A stretch of 64,000 nucleotides of DNA from Arthrobacter sp. OAP107 (GCF_040546765.1 NZ_JBEPOK010000001.1:3968001-4032000), one strand, 5' to 3'. Positions 51,859 through 61,149 are shown, counted from the first letter of the stretch. Notes: generated by a model from the letters alone, not told the origin. Made by a program: numbers and translations.

Positions 51859-53268
51859 CTACGCCGCTTTCCGTTCCCGCCACAGCAGCGACACCACGAA
51901 CGTCACCACGCAGAGGACTAGCATCACCAGCACCATGCGGCCCCAGTTCTCCTGGGTGACGCCGGTGCCGTAGAAGATGCCGATCATCACCGTGGCGCTG
52001 ATGGCGCCGACGTACCGGCAGGTCTGGAAGATCCCGGCGGCCACTCCCCTGTCCTCCGGCGCTGCGGAGAGGTACAGCCCCTGGTTGGACGCGATGCTGA
52101 CCGACCCGTACGGCACACCCATCAGGGCGGTCAGCACCAGCACCAGCAGGATGGCGAACGACGCCGTCAGGAGCCAGAGCGCCGCTGCCGCGACGGTCAG
52201 GAGCACGACGCCGGCAATCAGCACCCGCCGCACGCCAAACCTGTCGATCGCGCGGACGGCGAGCGGCGTAACAACGACGGACATCGCCGCCAGCGGCAGC
52301 ATCAGCACTCCCACCACGCCGGGGTTGTAGCCTGCGGCTTCCTGCAGCAGCTGGGGCAGCCCGAAGAACGCGAAGTAGTAGACGCCGCTGAACACCGTGA
52401 AGCCCAAGTACACCAGCAGCAGCGGCCGGTTCCTGCCGAGCAGCCGCAGGTCCAGGAACGGACGGTCGAAGCGCAGCTCGCGCCAGGCGAACAGCACCGC
52501 CAGAAGCATGGCTCCGCCCAGCAGCCACCAGCGGAAACCGGGCAGTGCATTCAGCAGGCCCATGAGCAACAGCACCATGCCGCCCGTGAACGCCAGGATG
52601 CCGGGGATGTCGGAATCGCGCAGCAGGGTGGCGATTTTTCCCTGTTCCCTGCGCTCGTCCGGTGGTGCCGCCTTCCGCACGATCAGCAGCGCGGCCAGCG
52701 CCAGCGGCACGTTGATCAGGAACAGCGCCTGCCAGCCGACCAGACTCACCAGCAACCCGCCGACCACCGGTCCCACCGCCGCCCCGGAGGTGTTGGCCAT
52801 CTGGATCCGCCCGAGGGGTCTGGTTGACGTCGTGTCGGCCATCCTGGCCAGGGTGCCGACCATGACGACGGCGCTCGGGTACGCCGTCGCCGTCCCCAAT
52901 GCCATGAGCGCGCGGGCGACGCAGACGAACACAAAGTTGGGCGAGAAGGGCGCCAGCGCGCAGGACACCGCCACCAGCGCCATGCCGAGCATGAAGAGTT
53001 TCCGCGGTCCGAACCTGTCCGCGAGCCTGCCCATCAGCGGCTGCCCCGCGGCCGAGGTGATGTAGAAGGCCGTGATCACCCAGGTGACCGTGGCGACGTC
53101 GAGCCGGAAGTCCTCGCGCAGCACCACCAGTGCGACGGCGATCATCGACGAGTTCAGTGGGTTCAGCGACGTGCCCAGGCTGAGGCCTGCCACCGCGAGG
53201 CCGGTGCGCTGGCGGGTTTGGTTGCCGGTGCGGGGAGAGTTGCTCACGGCAACAGTCTTCCGCATCAC
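51859..53268 (-). CDS. MFS transporter (DHA2-like)
   Basis: A 469-aa protein with 12-14 spans, with GTSLNPLNSSMIAVALVVLRED in helix 1 and GRLADRFGPRKLFML after helix 2. The group contains drug exporters. No regulator is adjacent. A 232-base gap with no clear gene separates it from the HNH gene hairpin. Confidence 0.87.
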   Translation of the reverse strand: MMRKTVAVSNSPRTGNQTRQRTGLAVAGLSLGTSLNPLNSSMIAVALVVLREDFRLDVATVTWVITAFYITSAAGQPLMGRLADRFGPRKLFMLGMALVAVSCALAPFSPNFVFVCVARALMALGTATAYPSAVVMVGTLARMADTTSTRPLGRIQMANTSGAAVGPVVGGLLVSLVGWQALFLINVPLALAALLIVRKAAPPDERREQGKIATLLRDSDIPGILAFTGGMVLLLMGLLNALPGFRWWLLGGAMLLAVLFAWRELRFDRPFLDLRLLGRNRPLLLVYLGFTVFSGVYYFAFFGLPQLLQEAAGYNPGVVGVLMLPLAAMSVVVTPLAVRAIDRFGVRRVLIAGVVLLTVAAAALWLLTASFAILLVLVLTALMGVPYGSVSIASNQGLYLSAAPEDRGVAAGIFQTCRYVGAISATVMIGIFYGTGVTQENWGRMVLVMLVLCVVTFVVSLLWRERKAA

Positions 53269-53492
53269 CAGCTTAAGTCCCCAACTTTGCCAGGGAAACG
53301 CTCAGCGTAACACCCGCACGGCGGCACGATTTTGCGGTTCGCGTCACATTGACACTTCAACCATTTCGCTTGATATAACTTGCAAGGTAAATGCCAATAT
53401 CACTCGCCAGCAGGGCGTGCTGCGGACTTCCCCCTTCACTGATCGTCTGCACTCGCCCTGTATGGCGCGCACCAGAAGAATGGGGACAAAGA

Positions 53493-53909
53493 ATGAAAAA
53501 GAGCGTATCTCTCTTGGCAGTGGCAGCAGTTCTCGGACTGTCAGCGATGACAGCAGCACCGGCCAACGCCACGACCGTTTCCTTCCCGAACTGCGACGCA
53601 GCAGCGGCGGCCGGCTTCGTCAACATCCCGGCGGGCGCACCGGGGTATGCGCCGCGGCTCGACCGGGACAACGACGGGATCGCCTGTGAGCGTGCCGCCG
53701 CTGGCAGCGGAACCACGCAGGTCGCTCCGGCTCCGGCTGTCGGCAACCAGGTTCCGGCCCAGGTTGTACAGATGCCCGTAGGCGGCGCTGAGACCGGAGT
53801 TGCTCAGCCGGTGAACAACGGCACGGAGTTCCTTGCCATCGGCGGTCTTGCCGTAGCTGCTCTGGCCGGGTCGATGATCGTGCGTCGCCGCGCGTCCGTC
53901 CGGGCATAA
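53493..53909 (+). CDS. Excalibur domain wall protein with sorting-like C-terminus
   Basis: A 138-aa exported protein. Signal peptide (MKKSVSLLAVAAVLGLSAM), an Excalibur domain (CDAAAAAGFVNIPAGAPGYAPRLDRDNDGIACE), a linker and a C-terminal tail of wall-anchor style: MPVGGAETG, then a membrane span FLAIGGLAVAALAGSMIV and RRR. A sortase gene begins 28 bases downstream, so it is the probable dedicated substrate. Confidence 0.87.
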   Translation: MKKSVSLLAVAAVLGLSAMTAAPANATTVSFPNCDAAAAAGFVNIPAGAPGYAPRLDRDNDGIACERAAAGSGTTQVAPAPAVGNQVPAQVVQMPVGGAETGVAQPVNNGTEFLAIGGLAVAALAGSMIVRRRASVRA

Positions 53910-53937
53910 CAGTCCCGGACCGGAATCAAAGCGTCGT

Positions 53938-54606
53938 ATGACTAGCTCGACCAGCGCCCGCCGCAGATGCCGCCTGGCATCTGCGGCGGTCGCGTTGCTA
54001 CTCCTAACCGGCTGCGCAACGAGCGCCTCGGTGCAATCGGTGGCTGCCCCTGCAGCAGCCACTGCAACTCCCGCATCTCCAGTCCAGACTGCGGCTTCCA
54101 CCCACACTGCGGTGCCGTCAGCATCGCCTACCTCAACGCCGCAGAAGGTTCTGCCAGCTTCGGACCCGGTTTCCATCAGCGTTCCGTCCGTCGGCATCGA
54201 GTCCGAACTGCTAAGCCTCGGGCTCAAGGCTGACGGTTCCGTGGAAGTGCCGCCGGATGGTCCAGGCGCCCCGGCTGGGTGGTACAACGGTTCTCCGACG
54301 CCCGGCGAGCTTGGGCCCGCCGTCCTTCTGGGTCACGTCAATGCCACCGACGGTGGGCCGGGCGTCTTCGCAAACCTCCGCCAGCTCAAAGTGGGTGACC
54401 TGATCATGGTTGCCCGACAGGACGGCACGACGAGCGTTTTCACTTTTGATCACGCTGAGGCGTACTCCAAGGACGCTTTCCCGACACAGACCGTCTACGG
54501 GAACACCGAAGGGCCGGAACTTCGGCTGATTACCTGTGACGGTTACGACCCAGCGACAGGACTGTTCGACGACAACTATGTCGTCTTCGCAAAACTCGTT
54601 GCCTAA
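53938..54606 (+). CDS. Class F sortase, lipoprotein-like
   Basis: A 222-aa protein: N-terminal signal with a lipobox-like LLTGCAT, a Ser/Thr/Pro-rich linker, then the sortase barrel with catalytic His in VLLGHVN and Cys in LRLITCDGYD, with an Arg predicted in the C-terminal strand. Class F sortases are common in Actinobacteria. It is cotranscribed with the Excalibur wall protein. A hairpin lies inside its first 20 codons. Confidence 0.87.
   Translation: MTSSTSARRRCRLASAAVALLLLTGCATSASVQSVAAPAAATATPASPVQTAASTHTAVPSASPTSTPQKVLPASDPVSISVPSVGIESELLSLGLKADGSVEVPPDGPGAPAGWYNGSPTPGELGPAVLLGHVNATDGGPGVFANLRQLKVGDLIMVARQDGTTSVFTFDHAEAYSKDAFPTQTVYGNTEGPELRLITCDGYDPATGLFDDNYVVFAKLVA
53958..53989. other. 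14-bp hairpin inside sortase start
   Basis: Perfect 14-base arms beginning CCGCCGCAGATGCC with a 4-base loop (GCCT) lie 21-52 bases into the sortase coding frame. On mRNA this would be a very stable stem that could limit translation, or a transcriptional attenuator. Confidence 0.6.
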
Positions 54607-54648
54607 TCGGCCCATTCGACCTGACTTCGACGGAATCGGCCGAGAAGA

Positions 54649-54681
54649 GGGCCCGCTGCTATATGCAGCGGGCCCGTTTTT
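54649..54681 (+). terminator. Rho-independent terminator after sortase
   Basis: Perfect 11-base arms GGGCCCGCTGC and GCAGCGGGCCC, a 5-base loop and a TTTTT run following, 43 bases after the sortase stop. Confidence 0.9.
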
Positions 54682-54717
54682 CGTTAGCAGCAGCCCGTCA
54701 GAGAAACGAATTCCGCT

Positions 54718-55512
54718 TCACTGCCCAAGAACGCCATCGCAATTTGCGGAACTGGCGTAGTTGTCTGGGTTGTTCAGGACTTGTATCAGAGTTTCTACAG
54801 GCACCGCATATCGGTCGCCATCGGACGCATAGACGACACCAACCAGTTGCCCAGCATCGTTGATGAGTGGGCTTCCCGAACTGCCATGCTCGATCGGGGC
54901 ATCATTCACGAGCATGGGAATAGACGACCACCCGACAGGGTCGGGAGCATACCCCAAAACCCGTCCGTGAGTCGTGGTCAGCGGGCCACCCAGGGGATAG
55001 CCAACTGCGGTAACGTTCGTCCCCTCATCAGGGTTCGCGGTGGCCAGAGCAATCGTCGCGGGCAACGCTTCCTTCGTCCAGACCAAGGCTAGGTCGGCTA
55101 CGACCGCGGCGCCGGCTGTGGCGACCTCAATGTCATGCCCGTCATAGGTACTGACTTGGATGACAGCGGCGCCACCTATGACGTGGCGATTAGTAACGAA
55201 TACGTGGTCGGAAATTGCAAAGCCGGAGCCCCTCGCAACACCTCCGCACCCGACATTGCGCACGCGCAGGGCAGCCCGTTCGTAATCCGTAAAGCCGTGC
55301 GCTTCCACCTGATCGACCGAGTGGGTCGGAGGCACAGTGTGCGTCACCGGCGCGCTGTGTGCCGGTGACGTCTCGCTCACCGGCTCAGCGGGAGCAGAGC
55401 TGGAAGTTGCGGCAGGCGGGGGTGTAGGAACAAGCCCGCAGCCCACCAGTCCCGAAGACAAGAGCAGTACTAGCAGGGGCACCTTCACAGCCGGACGAGA
55501 GCGAGTTCTCAA
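54718..55512 (-). CDS. Trypsin-like S1C serine protease, lipoprotein
   Basis: A 264-aa protein with a lipobox-type signal (LLSSGLVGCG), a Ser/Pro-rich linker and a chymotrypsin-fold domain: catalytic His in FVTNRHVIGG, Asp in VVADLALVW and Ser in EHGSSGSPLI. No PDZ domain. It overlaps the coiled-coil gene at its start by four bases, so the two are coupled and may act in envelope quality control. Confidence 0.88.
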   Translation of the reverse strand: MRTRSRPAVKVPLLVLLLSSGLVGCGLVPTPPPAATSSSAPAEPVSETSPAHSAPVTHTVPPTHSVDQVEAHGFTDYERAALRVRNVGCGGVARGSGFAISDHVFVTNRHVIGGAAVIQVSTYDGHDIEVATAGAAVVADLALVWTKEALPATIALATANPDEGTNVTAVGYPLGGPLTTTHGRVLGYAPDPVGWSSIPMLVNDAPIEHGSSGSPLINDAGQLVGVVYASDGDRYAVPVETLIQVLNNPDNYASSANCDGVLGQ

Positions 55513-56150
55513 CCCGCCAACTTCTTGGAGAGGGCGTCGCTGTCGGCCCGGGCCTTATTGCAGCCGTCGTTGATCTGCCTTGCGTATGTGATGAGAGCGT
55601 CGGGATCATATGACGAGAAATCCACCAAATAGGTTTGGAGTTTTTGCAGGTCACTAATGCAAGTGTCCATTTCCTCAGTCACCCCCTGCGACATCGCAAC
55701 TAACGTCGCCATGTAAGCGGCGTCATCCCCCGCCTGGGCCTTTTCGTCAGCCAGGGAGCGGACCCGCTCTGTTGCTGTGTTGTAGTCTGTTGTAACGCCG
55801 GTGAGCTTGCTCTGCGTCTCCGCCAGTTGGCTGTTCACGTCGTCGAGGCGGCTTTGCAGGTCCTGCGCGTCGCTCTTGAAGCTATCCCGTTGCTTCGTCA
55901 TCGCTGCAAGATCATCGGACTTTTTTGCAAGATCATCGGATGTCTTATTAGCGGTGCTCCGCCATTGCTGGGCGGAGTACGTGGAATAGGCGAAAGCAGC
56001 ACCCAAGCCTGCAGCAACCAGCGCCAGGATGACGATCGAAACAATGAAGGGCCAGCGGCGGGGGGCACGATATAGGGGTGGCGCCCAACTGCCGTTCGGA
56101 TACAACTCTTCCAACTCTCGGGACTCTTTCTCATGGATCGCGAAGAACAT
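55509..56150 (-). CDS. Membrane protein with long outside coiled coil
   Basis: About 213 aa from ATG 56150 (an in-frame GTG at 56261 is also possible; neither has a clear ribosome site). A short cytoplasmic part with LEELYPNGSWAPPLY is followed by one membrane span and a coiled-coil segment (NKTSDDLAKKSDDLAAM through KAQAGDDAA), then a C-terminal DTCISDLQKLQTYL domain. Its stop overlaps the protease start. The family is not recognised. Confidence 0.7.
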   Translation of the reverse strand: MFFAIHEKESRELEELYPNGSWAPPLYRAPRRWPFIVSIVILALVAAGLGAAFAYSTYSAQQWRSTANKTSDDLAKKSDDLAAMTKQRDSFKSDAQDLQSRLDDVNSQLAETQSKLTGVTTDYNTATERVRSLADEKAQAGDDAAYMATLVAMSQGVTEEMDTCISDLQKLQTYLVDFSSYDPDALITYARQINDGCNKARADSDALSKKLAG

Positions 56151-56290
56151 CGCCAATATCAAAAAGTCTAATCGGGGCCGTATATCGCTGCTTCCTACTT
56201 CGGCCAAACCTGCTGTTTTCTTGCGCTTTTCTTGATTCTCGACTAACCAGCGCGATTGCACAGGACATGTTTTCGTCGAGGTTCAGAACG

Positions 56291-56350
56291 CCCTACCCCA
56301 GCCACCGCTGCCGGAACACAGGAAATTGCTCCGGCACCCGCTCCACTGCA
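56291..56350 (-). pseudogene. Tail remnant of a nitrilase-family gene
   Basis: On the minus strand this encodes EQFPVFRQRWLG and a stop, matching the C-terminus EQFPMFRQRRLG of the intact nitrilase at 58084, with about 48 of 58 bases shared. It is a decayed or misplaced copy 1.8 kb from the intact gene. Small genes and a slipin gene lie between them. Confidence 0.75.
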
Positions 56351-56486
56351 CGGCGTGGCACACGCACGAAAACCTGAACAAATCCTGCACAAATTTAGCT
56401 GAATGCTTGACCGGTTCTTGAGCGCTTCCCGGCATAGTCGCCTATATGAAAGCCAAACGGCTCAGGGCGCGGGGAAGGACAGGGCC

Positions 56487-56711
56487 ATGAATGCTAAGAC
56501 GGTACTCAGCAGTCAGCACACCGGCAGCCATTGGACTGCTGATGAGGTTAGGGACAACCTCGGTCGGGAGTTGGAATCCGATCCGGGCCTGGCCGAATTC
56601 CTTGCCGCAGCGCCCAACATGGCACGCGCCCTCAACGCTGTCCTGAACCTGGACCTTGGCCAACTGGCCGAGCGCCTGGTCAGGGCAGAGATCAGCGCCA
56701 TTCTGCATTAG
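56487..56711 (+). CDS. Small hypothetical protein
   Basis: A 74-aa protein with AAGGA nine bases before ATG 56487. It is helical and slightly acidic (SHWTADEVRDNLGREL, LNAVLNLDLGQLAERLVR), with no signal. Family not recognised. Confidence 0.6.
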   Translation: MNAKTVLSSQHTGSHWTADEVRDNLGRELESDPGLAEFLAAAPNMARALNAVLNLDLGQLAERLVRAEISAILH

Positions 56712-57254
56712 TGAGTTTGCGTTAGTGAGGATGTGAGCGGCGGAGAAGCCTGCTTCAACCGGAAATTTCCTACTCCGCAGGGCGCACCGACGATCGGTGC
56801 TGGTGCAGGGTCTCCTGATAGTCCTCGGACCTTTCGTCTCGGGGTTCATCGTAGGGATAGCCACCGGGAAGCGCTCCCTTGGCAAGACCGCGCAGGACCA
56901 AGTGGTGCAGCGAGGTTTGACCATCGGCCACGACCTGGGACACAGTGACAGATGTCGGACTGCGAATTTTGGCGTTTGCCATCTGTGCCCTGCTCCAAAG
57001 CCCCATTGACTGATCGTTTCGCAGGAACAAAAAGGCAGCGACAGAAGGCCCTTTGAAGAGGCTGTGAAAGCACCACGCGACCAGCAGTGGCGTCAGCCCT
57101 CCTGGCCGCCCGCCTTAAGAGCCCGCGATCGTCCAGCAGATATACCTAAAGGCTCTTTTTCACCATTTGATGGGAAAATAGAGCAAGGACACCTGTCACG
57201 GCGCCGGACCCGGCGCCGGCACGTCCCCCTCAGAAAGACCAGGAGGGGATCCTG
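56712..57254. other. Intergenic region with one doubtful short ORF
   Basis: 543 bases without a convincing gene apart from a doubtful 70-aa minus-strand frame at 56770-56982. The last 70 bases before the slipin carry a good ribosome site. Confidence 0.4.
56770..56982 (-). CDS. Doubtful short ORF (70 aa)
   Basis: AGGG lies five bases before ATG 56982. The protein (MANAKIRSPTSVTVSQ, then a charged C-terminus) shows no known domain. It could be real or chance. Confidence 0.25.
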   Translation of the reverse strand: MANAKIRSPTSVTVSQVVADGQTSLHHLVLRGLAKGALPGGYPYDEPRDERSEDYQETLHQHRSSVRPAE

Positions 57255-58070
57255 ATGGACCCCACCACCACTATCGTCATTGTCGTCCTCGTCGTACTGC
57301 TGCTCATCGTTGCGAAAATGTCGATCCGGATCGTGCGCCAGTATGAGAAGGGCGTGCTCTTCCGGCTCGGCAGGGTCATCGGAGTCAGGGATCCCGGCCT
57401 GCGGCTGATCATCCCTGTCATCGACCGGCTGCCGCTGGTGAGCCTGCGGATCGTGACCATGCCCATCCAGTCCCAGGGCATCATCACCCAGGACAACGTG
57501 AGCGTCGATGTCTCAGCGGTCGCGTACTACCGGGTGGTCGACGCGGTGAAGTCCGTCGTCGCGATCGAAAACGTGGCCGCGGCCATCGACCAGATCGCCC
57601 AGACGACCCTGCGGAAAGTCGTTGGCCGGCACACCCTTGACCAGACCCTGTCCGAGACCGAGCGGATCAACGTCGATATCCGTGAAATCCTCGACGTGCT
57701 CACCGTCGAATGGGGCGTCGAGGTCACCTTGGTGGAGCTCAAGGACATCCAGCTGCCCGAAAGCATGAAACGTGCCATGGCCCGCCAGGCTGAAGCCGAA
57801 CGCGAAAAGAGGGCGAAGATCATCGCCGCCGAAGGTGAAGCCATCGCCGCAGCGGCCCTCGGCGACGCCTCCGACACCATGATGGCCCACCCGCTGGCCC
57901 TGCAGTTGAGGAACCTGCAGTCCCTGGTGGAAATCGGCGTCGACAAGAACACCACAGTCGTCTTCCCCGCACCTCTGATGAGCACCATCGGCGAACTCTC
58001 GGCGTTCCTGGCCCGCGAAAACCTGGCCGCGGCATCATCCGGCGGCAAGACACCCGTGAAAGCGGCATAA
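57255..58070 (+). CDS. Slipin/stomatin-like SPFH (Band 7) protein
   Basis: A 271-aa protein: one N-terminal membrane hairpin (about residues 5-24), then the SPFH domain with YEKGVLFRLGRVIGVRDPGLRLIIP, a helical region with MARQAEAEREKRAKIIAAEGE and a C-terminal tail. Slipins form membrane rings. AGGAGGGG precedes ATG 57255. It is convergent with a nitrilase gene, 13 bases apart. Confidence 0.92.
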   Translation: MDPTTTIVIVVLVVLLLIVAKMSIRIVRQYEKGVLFRLGRVIGVRDPGLRLIIPVIDRLPLVSLRIVTMPIQSQGIITQDNVSVDVSAVAYYRVVDAVKSVVAIENVAAAIDQIAQTTLRKVVGRHTLDQTLSETERINVDIREILDVLTVEWGVEVTLVELKDIQLPESMKRAMARQAEAEREKRAKIIAAEGEAIAAAALGDASDTMMAHPLALQLRNLQSLVEIGVDKNTTVVFPAPLMSTIGELSAFLARENLAAASSGGKTPVKAA

Positions 58071-58083
58071 CTGCCGTCGGCCC

Positions 58084-58866
58084 CTACCCCAGCCGCCGCT
58101 GCCGGAACATGGGGAACTGCTCCTTCACCCGCGCCACCGTAGACAGAGACAAATCCACCGCCCGCACCCCAGGCTCCAGTCCGAGGTCCGCCTCGACGTA
58201 CCCCATCGGATCCACCAGGATACTGCGGCCAACGGAGACCGGCGGCGCCTGGCACACGCCTGCCACATAGACGCTGTTTTCGATCGCCCGGGCCGCGTTC
58301 AGCGCCAGCCATTGCTCCGTCTTGTGGGTGCCCGGCACCCAGGACGAGCAGACAAGCAGCACCTGGGCGCCGGCGTCGGCCAGGGACCTGGCCAGCTCCG
58401 GGAACCGCAGGTCGTAGCAGGTCATCAGACCGAACCACGCTCCGCCGGCCTCAAACACCACGGGCTCGGTGGACGGCCCGGGCTTGATGAACGTCGACTC
58501 CCCGAAGCCCTGCGCGTCGAACAGGTGGATCTTCCGGTATGCGGCCAACCGTGCACCGGAAGGACCGAACGCCACCAGCGTGTTGTACGCCTTGCCGGGT
58601 TCCTCAGACGCCTCCACCACGCCCGCCACCAGCGTGATGCCGTTGCGGGCCGCGGTGGCGGCGAGTTCCCGGCAGACCGGGCCGTCCAGCGGCTCGGCCA
58701 CTGCCGGGAACGAGGCGTCCACGATCTTCTTCTCGTACGTGGCGTACTCCGGGAAGGCCACCAGGGTGGCGCCGTCGCCGGCGGCGGACGCGGCGAACCG
58801 GTCGATGGCGGCCAGGTTCGCCTGGATGTCCGTGCCGGACTCCAGCTGCCCGAGCGCTATCTTCAC
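58084..58866 (-). CDS. Carbon-nitrogen hydrolase (nitrilase superfamily)
   Basis: A 260-aa enzyme with the catalytic triad of the family: Glu in LVAFPEYATY (about residue 40), Lys in YRKIHLFD (about 113) and Cys in GLMTCYDLRFPE (about 148). It hydrolyses amides such as deaminated glutathione, carbamoyl or omega-amidated acids. A second family member and an amino-acid permease lie just downstream in transcription context. Confidence 0.9.
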   Translation of the reverse strand: MKIALGQLESGTDIQANLAAIDRFAASAAGDGATLVAFPEYATYEKKIVDASFPAVAEPLDGPVCRELAATAARNGITLVAGVVEASEEPGKAYNTLVAFGPSGARLAAYRKIHLFDAQGFGESTFIKPGPSTEPVVFEAGGAWFGLMTCYDLRFPELARSLADAGAQVLLVCSSWVPGTHKTEQWLALNAARAIENSVYVAGVCQAPPVSVGRSILVDPMGYVEADLGLEPGVRAVDLSLSTVARVKEQFPMFRQRRLG

Positions 58867-58906
58867 GCCGGTTCCTCCAGTCTCGTCAGCATCCAGTACA
58901 GAAAAC

Positions 58907-60278
58907 TTAGGCGGCGGCCTCCACGGTGGCCTTCTCCGTCGTCGTCATTTCCGGCGGCGCCGCCCGGAAGCCGCGCGTGATCAGCGCCAGCACCACAATC
59001 CCCAAGGCAAGCCAGCTCAGTCCCAGCGTAATGGCGTTGCTGTCCAGCTGGGAGAGCAGGTAGGCACAGACGATCGCACCGACCGCCGGGACCACAACGT
59101 ACGAGACGGCGTTCAGCTGCTCCCCCGCGCGGCGCCGGCGCACGTAGTGGAACACCGCGGAGACGTTGACCAGCGTGAAGGCGGTGAAGGCGCCGAAGTT
59201 GATGAACGACGTCGACGTCGCCACGTCCAGGAAGATCGCGATCAGGCCCACGATGCCGGTGACCACCAGGTTCACCACGGGCGTGTGGTACTTCGCGCTG
59301 AGCCGGCCGAAGATGGCCTTGGGCAGGACCGAGTCACGGCCCATCGCGTAGATCAGGCGGGACGCGCTGGCCTGCGCGGCCAGGCCGGAGGCGAACTGCG
59401 CCACCACCAGCCCGGCGAGGAACACCGCACCGAAGACCTGCCCGCCGATCTGCAGCGCGATGGCGCTGGCCGCGGACGCCGAGTCCTCGAACACGCCGCC
59501 CGGGTGCACCAGCTGGGTGACGTAGGAGACGGCCACGAAGATGCCGCCGCCGATCAGCGCGATGAGCATGATGGCGCGGGGCACGTTCCGGCGCGGGTCC
59601 ACGGTTTCCTCGGTGAGGGTGGTGACGGCATCGAACCCCAGGAACGAGTACGCCGCGATGGCCGCACCGGCGGAGATGGTGGCGAAGCTGGACGTGCCGT
59701 TGAAGAACGGCTCCGTGCTGGCCAGTCCGCCGGCGCCGGAGGCGGACACCACGTTGCCGATGGCCAGCACCACGAAGAACACGATCACCAGCAGCTGGAA
59801 CGCCATCAGCACATAGTTCGCCTTGTCCGCCACCTTGATGCCCAGGATATTCAGCACCGTGGTGATGAGGATAAAGCCCACAATCCACAGCCACATGGGC
59901 ACGCCCGGGAACTGCGCGCTCAGATACGAGGAGCCGATCAGCCAGATCACCATGGGCAGGGAAGAGGTAGTCCAGCAGGATCGCCCAGCCCACCAGGAAG
60001 CCCACCCGGGGATCGATGGACCGGCGCACGTACGTGTACGCGGAGCCGGCCACCGGGTAGGCGACCGCCATCCGGCCGTAGCTGTGGGCCGTGAACAGCA
60101 TGGCCACCATCGCCACGAGGTAGGCCGACGGCGCCGCCCCGCCCGTGGTCTCGGCGATGAGGCCGAAGATGGCCAGGACGATCAGCGGGGTCAGGTACGC
60201 CAGGCCGAACAGCACCAGCGACGGCAGCTTCAGCGTGCGGGTCAGGGTTGGAGTGGTCACGTGGTTTTCCTTAGGCAT
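58907..60278 (-). pseudogene. APC-family amino acid/polyamine permease, frameshifted
   Basis: The N-terminal frame (60278 down) ends at VGWAILLDYLFP and the C-terminal frame continues MVIWLIGSSYLSAQ. Joined, they give about 457 aa with 12 spans. One extra C in the run at 59959-59961 (CTTCCCTGCCC where CTTCCTGCCC would restore the frame) explains the shift. Either the gene is recently inactivated or the base is an error. It lies between two nitrilase genes, which suggests uptake of an amine or amide. Confidence 0.85.
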
Positions 60279-61149
60279 TGAAAGTGGGGGGCGTCCAGGT
60301 CAGCGGATTGATCCGGCCCTGGTAGACGGGAAGTTCGACGGCGGCCTCGCCGTCCCGGAACTGGGACCAGGGACGGTTGAGGTTCTCCGTCCCGTGCGTT
60401 CTGACGTGCTCGACGGCGGCCAGGTCCAGGTCCGCTGCGAGCAGCACCGCGGCGTCGTCCCCGGCTTCGGCGATGGTGTTGCCCTCGGGGTCGACGATGA
60501 TGCTCTTGCCCTGGCCGGTAGGGCCGGCGCAGTTGACGCTGACCACGAACACCTGGTTCACGATGGCGTTCGCCTTGGCCAGCACCAGCTCCTGCCGCCG
60601 GTCCGGGGTGGTGGTCTTGACGACGTTGAGGATCACCTCGGCGCCCATCCAGGCCAGCTGGCGGGACACCTCCGGATACCAGGCGTCGTAGCAGATGTTC
60701 AGACCCACCCTGCCGATGCCGGTGAGCTCCACGGTGGTGAACCGGTCGCCCGGGTCGTATGGCTCGAACGGACGCCACGGGAAGATCTTCCGGTAGTAGC
60801 CGGCCAGCTCCCCCTCCGGCGACAGCACCAGCTGGGTATTGAACAGCTGGCCTTCCGGGCCGCGCTCGCACACGCTGCCCGGCACCAGCCAGATGCCGAG
60901 GTCCGCGGCGAGCTCTTTCAGTTCCTTGACTCTCGGTCCGTCCAGCGGTTCTGCCGAGTCCTGCAGCGCTTCGGTGCGCTGCCGGTCCGGGTTCCCGTCG
61001 CCGAAGAGATGGAGCTCCGGAAAGACCACGAGGTTGCTGTCCGGCTTGGTTTCGAGGGCAGCTTTGACCTCGTCTGCGAAGGCCGTAACGGGTTCGCCGA
61101 TCAGCCGGGGCCGGGCTTGGGCAGCAATGAGGGGAAGGATGCGTTGCAT
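60271..61149 (-). CDS. Carbon-nitrogen hydrolase (nitrilase superfamily), second copy
   Basis: A 292-aa enzyme with catalytic Glu in LVVFPELHLFG, Lys in YYRKIFPW and Cys in GLNICYDAWYPE. GGAGACA precedes ATG 61149; an upstream ATG at 61182 lacks a ribosome site. Its stop overlaps the permease start by eight bases, and a GntR regulator is divergent, so nitrilase-permease forms one regulated unit. Confidence 0.9.
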   Translation of the reverse strand: MQRILPLIAAQARPRLIGEPVTAFADEVKAALETKPDSNLVVFPELHLFGDGNPDRQRTEALQDSAEPLDGPRVKELKELAADLGIWLVPGSVCERGPEGQLFNTQLVLSPEGELAGYYRKIFPWRPFEPYDPGDRFTTVELTGIGRVGLNICYDAWYPEVSRQLAWMGAEVILNVVKTTTPDRRQELVLAKANAIVNQVFVVSVNCAGPTGQGKSIIVDPEGNTIAEAGDDAAVLLAADLDLAAVEHVRTHGTENLNRPWSQFRDGEAAVELPVYQGRINPLTWTPPTFNA

